7,110 nt of DNA from a candidate division NPL-UPA2 bacterium. Lineage in GTDB: Bacteria > NPL-UPA2 > JAGMAN01. How positions within the stretch are numbered: the first letter of the stretch is position 1; each line of letters begins with the position of its first letter. A program made the position numbers and the translations under genes. Below the pieces are notes generated by a model. That model was not told where the DNA came from and searched no databases. It saw only the letters and a program-made list of their open reading frames with translations. The stretch covers positions 1-7,110 of the forward strand of contig JAJOKU010000061.1 of assembly GCA_021129695.1 (NCBI GenBank), given 5' to 3'. Positions 5,328 to 7,110 of the stretch are shown piece after piece.

Positions 5328-6973
5328 AATTAGTTACCGCTGAGGAAATGAGGGAGATAGATCGCAGGACGATCGAAGATTTTGGTGTTCCCAGCCTCGA
5401 CCTTATGGAAAAGGCGGGCGGCGGTGTGGCCCAGGCAGTTGCCGGGATGCTGGGTAATTTGCCTGGGAAGAGGGTAGTCATCTTTGCTGGCAAGGGGAAT
5501 AACGGAGGCGATGGTTTCGTGGCCGCCAGGCATCTCCAGGAGAAGGGAACTAAAGTTAGCCTCTATCTCTTAGGGAGGAAAGAAGAAGTTAAGGGCGATG
5601 CCAGGGTTAACTTAGAAAGACTATCTCAACTACCAACTGAAATTATTACGGTGAAACACACAGCCAAAGGCAGTGCCGAAGGCAGCCGAAGCAGTGCCGT
5701 AAGGCAGTGCCGTTTCACAGGCAGTGCCGTAAGGCAGTACCCGAAGGGTAATGAGAGGGATTTAGAGTCTGCTAAGGGGGATATATCTCAGTCCCATCTT
5801 ATAATCGATGCCATTCTGGGAACGGGGACAAAGGGCACGGTTGATGACCTCCTGGCAGAAGCCATAAAACTGCTGAACGCAACCGCTAAGCCAATTGTCT
5901 CTGTGGATATCCCTTCTGGACTGGATGCTGATGGCCGAGGTCCGCTGGGAGTCTGTGTAAAGGCAACCAAGACGGTCACCATGGGCTTGCCCAAGCGAGG
6001 GCTTGTCCTTTATCCGGGAGCGGAGTATGTGGGAGAACTCACGATAGCCGATATTGGCATTCCCCAGGAACTCTTAGGGAAAGGAAAGATTAACCTTCTC
6101 ACGGCAGAGGATATCCGTGCCCTTCTTCCTGTTAGAAGAGAGGATTCACATAAGGGCGATTACGGACACATCCTGGTCCTGGCTGGATCCGTTGGCCTAA
6201 CTGGTGCAGCAGCACTAACCAGTCTGGGAGCCCTTCGGTCGGGAGCTGGACTGGTTACCCTGGCCGTAGCTGAGAGCTTAAATCCAATAATGGAGGTTAA
6301 ATTGACTGAGGTGATGACAAAACCTCTGCCAGAAACCGAAGATGGCACCCTGAGCCTGAAGGCAGAAGAGAAGATTTTGGAATTAGTTAAGAAAATAGAC
6401 ATCTTAGCTATCGGGCCGGGTCTATCCACAAGTGAGGAAACGAGCGAACTGGTCAGAAGATTAATAGTTAAAGTTGAGAAACCGATGGTCATCGATGCCG
6501 ATGCAGTTAACGCCCTATCCGGGAATATCTCCACGCTAAAGCGTGCTCCTGGGCCAAGAATCATTACCCCCCATCCGGGAGAGATGGCCAGGCTCCTGGG
6601 AAAATCAAGGGAAGGGGTACAGGCTGACCGGATTGGCATTTCTCAGGAGGTTGCAGAAGAGACTGGAGCCACTGTTGTTTTAAAAGGGGCAAGGACTATT
6701 ATTTCTGATTCAGAAGGCAGTGTATATGTTAATCCTACCGGCAACCCGGGTATGGCCAGCGGAGGCGTGGGAGATATTCTCACTGGAATGATTGCCTCCT
6801 TCCTCGGTCAGGGACTCGGCGAAATAGAAGCGGCTCAGATGGGCGTATATCTTCACGGCCTGGCCGCAGATATAGCCAAGGAGAGCAAGGGGGAATTAGC
6901 TTTAATTGCCAGTGACTTATTGGATAGTCTACCTCGAGCTATTAAGCGGTTAACCAATAATAAGCTGGCGTAG
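5324..6973 (+). CDS. nnr: Bifunctional NAD(P)H-hydrate epimerase / ADP-dependent NAD(P)HX dehydratase
   Basis: Nnr repairs hydrated NADH and NADPH: the N-terminal domain interconverts the R and S hydrates, and the C-terminal ribokinase-like domain dehydrates the S form using ADP. Epimerase motifs: LMEKAGGGVA (27-36), GKGNNGGDGFVAARHL (56-71), DAILGTG (162-168) and VDIPSGLDADG (194-204). Dehydratase motifs: SHKGDYGHILVLAGS (275-289), GAAALTSLGALRSGAGLVT (294-312), IGPGLS (363-368), IDADAVN (390-396), TPHPGEMARLLG (415-426) and NPGMASGGVGDILTG (474-488, catalytic Asp484). At 549 residues it is longer than the usual size of about 490-520. The excess is a low-complexity insert at about 112-152, encoded by repeats (5651-5750), with SAVRQ twice. 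It falls between the strand ending at V110 and LIIDAILGTG. The frame stays open and both domains look intact. The stop, TAG at 6971-6973, lies inside the downstream tRNA gene. Confidence 0.97.
   Translation: MKLVTAEEMREIDRRTIEDFGVPSLDLMEKAGGGVAQAVAGMLGNLPGKRVVIFAGKGNNGGDGFVAARHLQEKGTKVSLYLLGRKEEVKGDARVNLERLSQLPTEIITVKHTAKGSAEGSRSSAVRQCRFTGSAVRQYPKGNERDLESAKGDISQSHLIIDAILGTGTKGTVDDLLAEAIKLLNATAKPIVSVDIPSGLDADGRGPLGVCVKATKTVTMGLPKRGLVLYPGAEYVGELTIADIGIPQELLGKGKINLLTAEDIRALLPVRREDSHKGDYGHILVLAGSVGLTGAAALTSLGALRSGAGLVTLAVAESLNPIMEVKLTEVMTKPLPETEDGTLSLKAEEKILELVKKIDILAIGPGLSTSEETSELVRRLIVKVEKPMVIDADAVNALSGNISTLKRAPGPRIITPHPGEMARLLGKSREGVQADRIGISQEVAEETGATVVLKGARTIISDSEGSVYVNPTGNPGMASGGVGDILTGMIASFLGQGLGEIEAAQMGVYLHGLAADIAKESKGELALIASDLLDSLPRAIKRLTNNKLA
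5651..5750 (+). repeat. Mini-hairpin repeat array inside nnr (in-frame insertion)
   Basis: About 100 bp inside nnr are a cluster of short palindromes: TGCC-GAA-GGCA (5674-5684), TGCC-GTAA-GGCA (5695-5706 and 5725-5736) and TACCC-GAA-GGGTA (5738-5750). An 18-bp direct repeat, GCAGTGCCGTAAGGCAGT, occurs at 5691-5708 and 5721-5738, exactly 30 bp apart, so both copies are read in one frame. GTGAAAC (5651-5657) and GTTTCAC (5712-5718) are inverted copies enclosing the first two hairpins. Positions 5660-5674 recur inverted at 19-33. The frame used reads AGT-GCC-GTA-AGG and is open, while the frame GCA-GTG-CCG-TAA would stop. Confidence 0.85.
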
Positions 6974-7035
6974 CTCAGTGGTAGAGCAGGGGTTTTGTAA
7001 ACCTCAGGTCGCCCGTTCAAATCGGGCCGCCAGCT
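6964..7035 (+). tRNA. tRNA-Thr, anticodon UGU
   Basis: A full cloverleaf can be drawn. The acceptor stem GCTGGCG (6964-6970) pairs perfectly with CGCCAGC (7028-7034). The D arm is GCTC/GAGC (6973-6987). The anticodon stem GGGGT/ACCTC (6989-6993 and 7001-7005) has one G-U pair and holds the loop TTTGTAA, with anticodon TGT at 6996-6998. The T arm is GCCCG-TTCAAAT-CGGGC (7011-7027) and the variable loop AGGTC. G1-C72 and C2-G71 agree with threonine identity. The discriminator is T7035. No CCA is encoded, so a CCA-adding enzyme must supply it. The first 10 bases overlap the end of nnr on the same strand, and no separate promoter is evident, so it may be processed from the nnr transcript. Confidence 0.97.
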
Positions 7036-7087
7036 TTGGGGAGAATAACTGAAGTTTAGCCCGCTTTATTCATACCTTTCTTAAAAT

Positions 7088-7110
7088 TGGAACAGCCCCG
7101 AGGAATTCGG
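7088..7110. repeat. Probable left half of a palindromic repeat cut by the window edge
   Basis: CCGA-GGAAT-TCGG (7098-7110) is a hairpin whose second arm reaches the last base of the window. The preceding TTGGAACAGCC (7088-7098) would extend the stem if the next bases are close to GGCTGTTCC. Hairpins of this look (a CCCCGA-GGAAT-TCGGGG core flanked by an ACAG-type arm) resemble the REP-like palindromes linked to REP-associated tyrosine transposases; that link is my inference. Between the tRNA end and here (7036-7087) I see no gene and no clear terminator. Confidence 0.4.

Noticed and set aside
5691..5738. Two 18-bp repeats 30 bp apart, CRISPR-like at first sight
   Set aside because: There are only two full copies, the spacer is 12 bp, the repeats lie in an open frame of nnr and related pieces occur elsewhere. 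No cas genes are in view.
6160..6639. 159-codon open frame on the minus strand
   Set aside because: It lies wholly opposite the conserved dehydratase domain of nnr, shows no recognisable family and has no Shine-Dalgarno that I can see. It is a shadow frame.

Overview
The window is a compact, single-strand bacterial housekeeping block of about 7.1 kb. In order it holds ftsH, folP, cdaA (dacA), a short ybbR/cdaR, pdxJ, acpS, a bifunctional nnr and a tRNA-Thr(UGU) gene. The order resembles the ftsH-folP-cdaA-ybbR-(glmM)-pdxJ-acpS-nnr clusters of Geobacter-like Deltaproteobacteria and several deep-branching uncultured Gram-negative phyla, but glmM is missing from its usual place. Base composition is moderate, SD-led starts are common, and GTG (folP, pdxJ) and TTG (acpS) starts occur. 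I infer an uncultured, probably anaerobic bacterium and cannot name the phylum from this sequence alone.

Positions 1-102 are a leader with a terminator-like hairpin, a weak extended -10 and a strong Shine-Dalgarno before ftsH. ftsH (103-1998) encodes the membrane AAA+ zinc protease. The 132-bp gap at 1999-2130 is the only real break in the block. It is filled by 9-bp tandem repeats, an inverted repeat and a copy of a small hairpin motif. From folP (2131) to the tRNA (ends 7035), neighbouring genes overlap or lie within 2 bp, which suggests one transcript.

The genes supply core functions: membrane protein quality control (FtsH), dihydropteroate synthesis (FolP), c-di-AMP synthesis and its regulator (CdaA, CdaR), pyridoxal phosphate synthesis (PdxJ), acyl carrier protein activation (AcpS) and repair of damaged NAD(P)H (Nnr). 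The nnr stop codon lies inside the tRNA gene.

The least expected signal is a dispersed family of mini-hairpins built on GCC-GAA-GGC or TGCC-GTAA-GGCA cores. Copies occur before ftsH, between ftsH and folP, and as an in-frame array inside nnr. There they add a stretch of about 40 extra, low-complexity residues to the epimerase domain. The window also ends in what looks like the first half of another, different palindrome.
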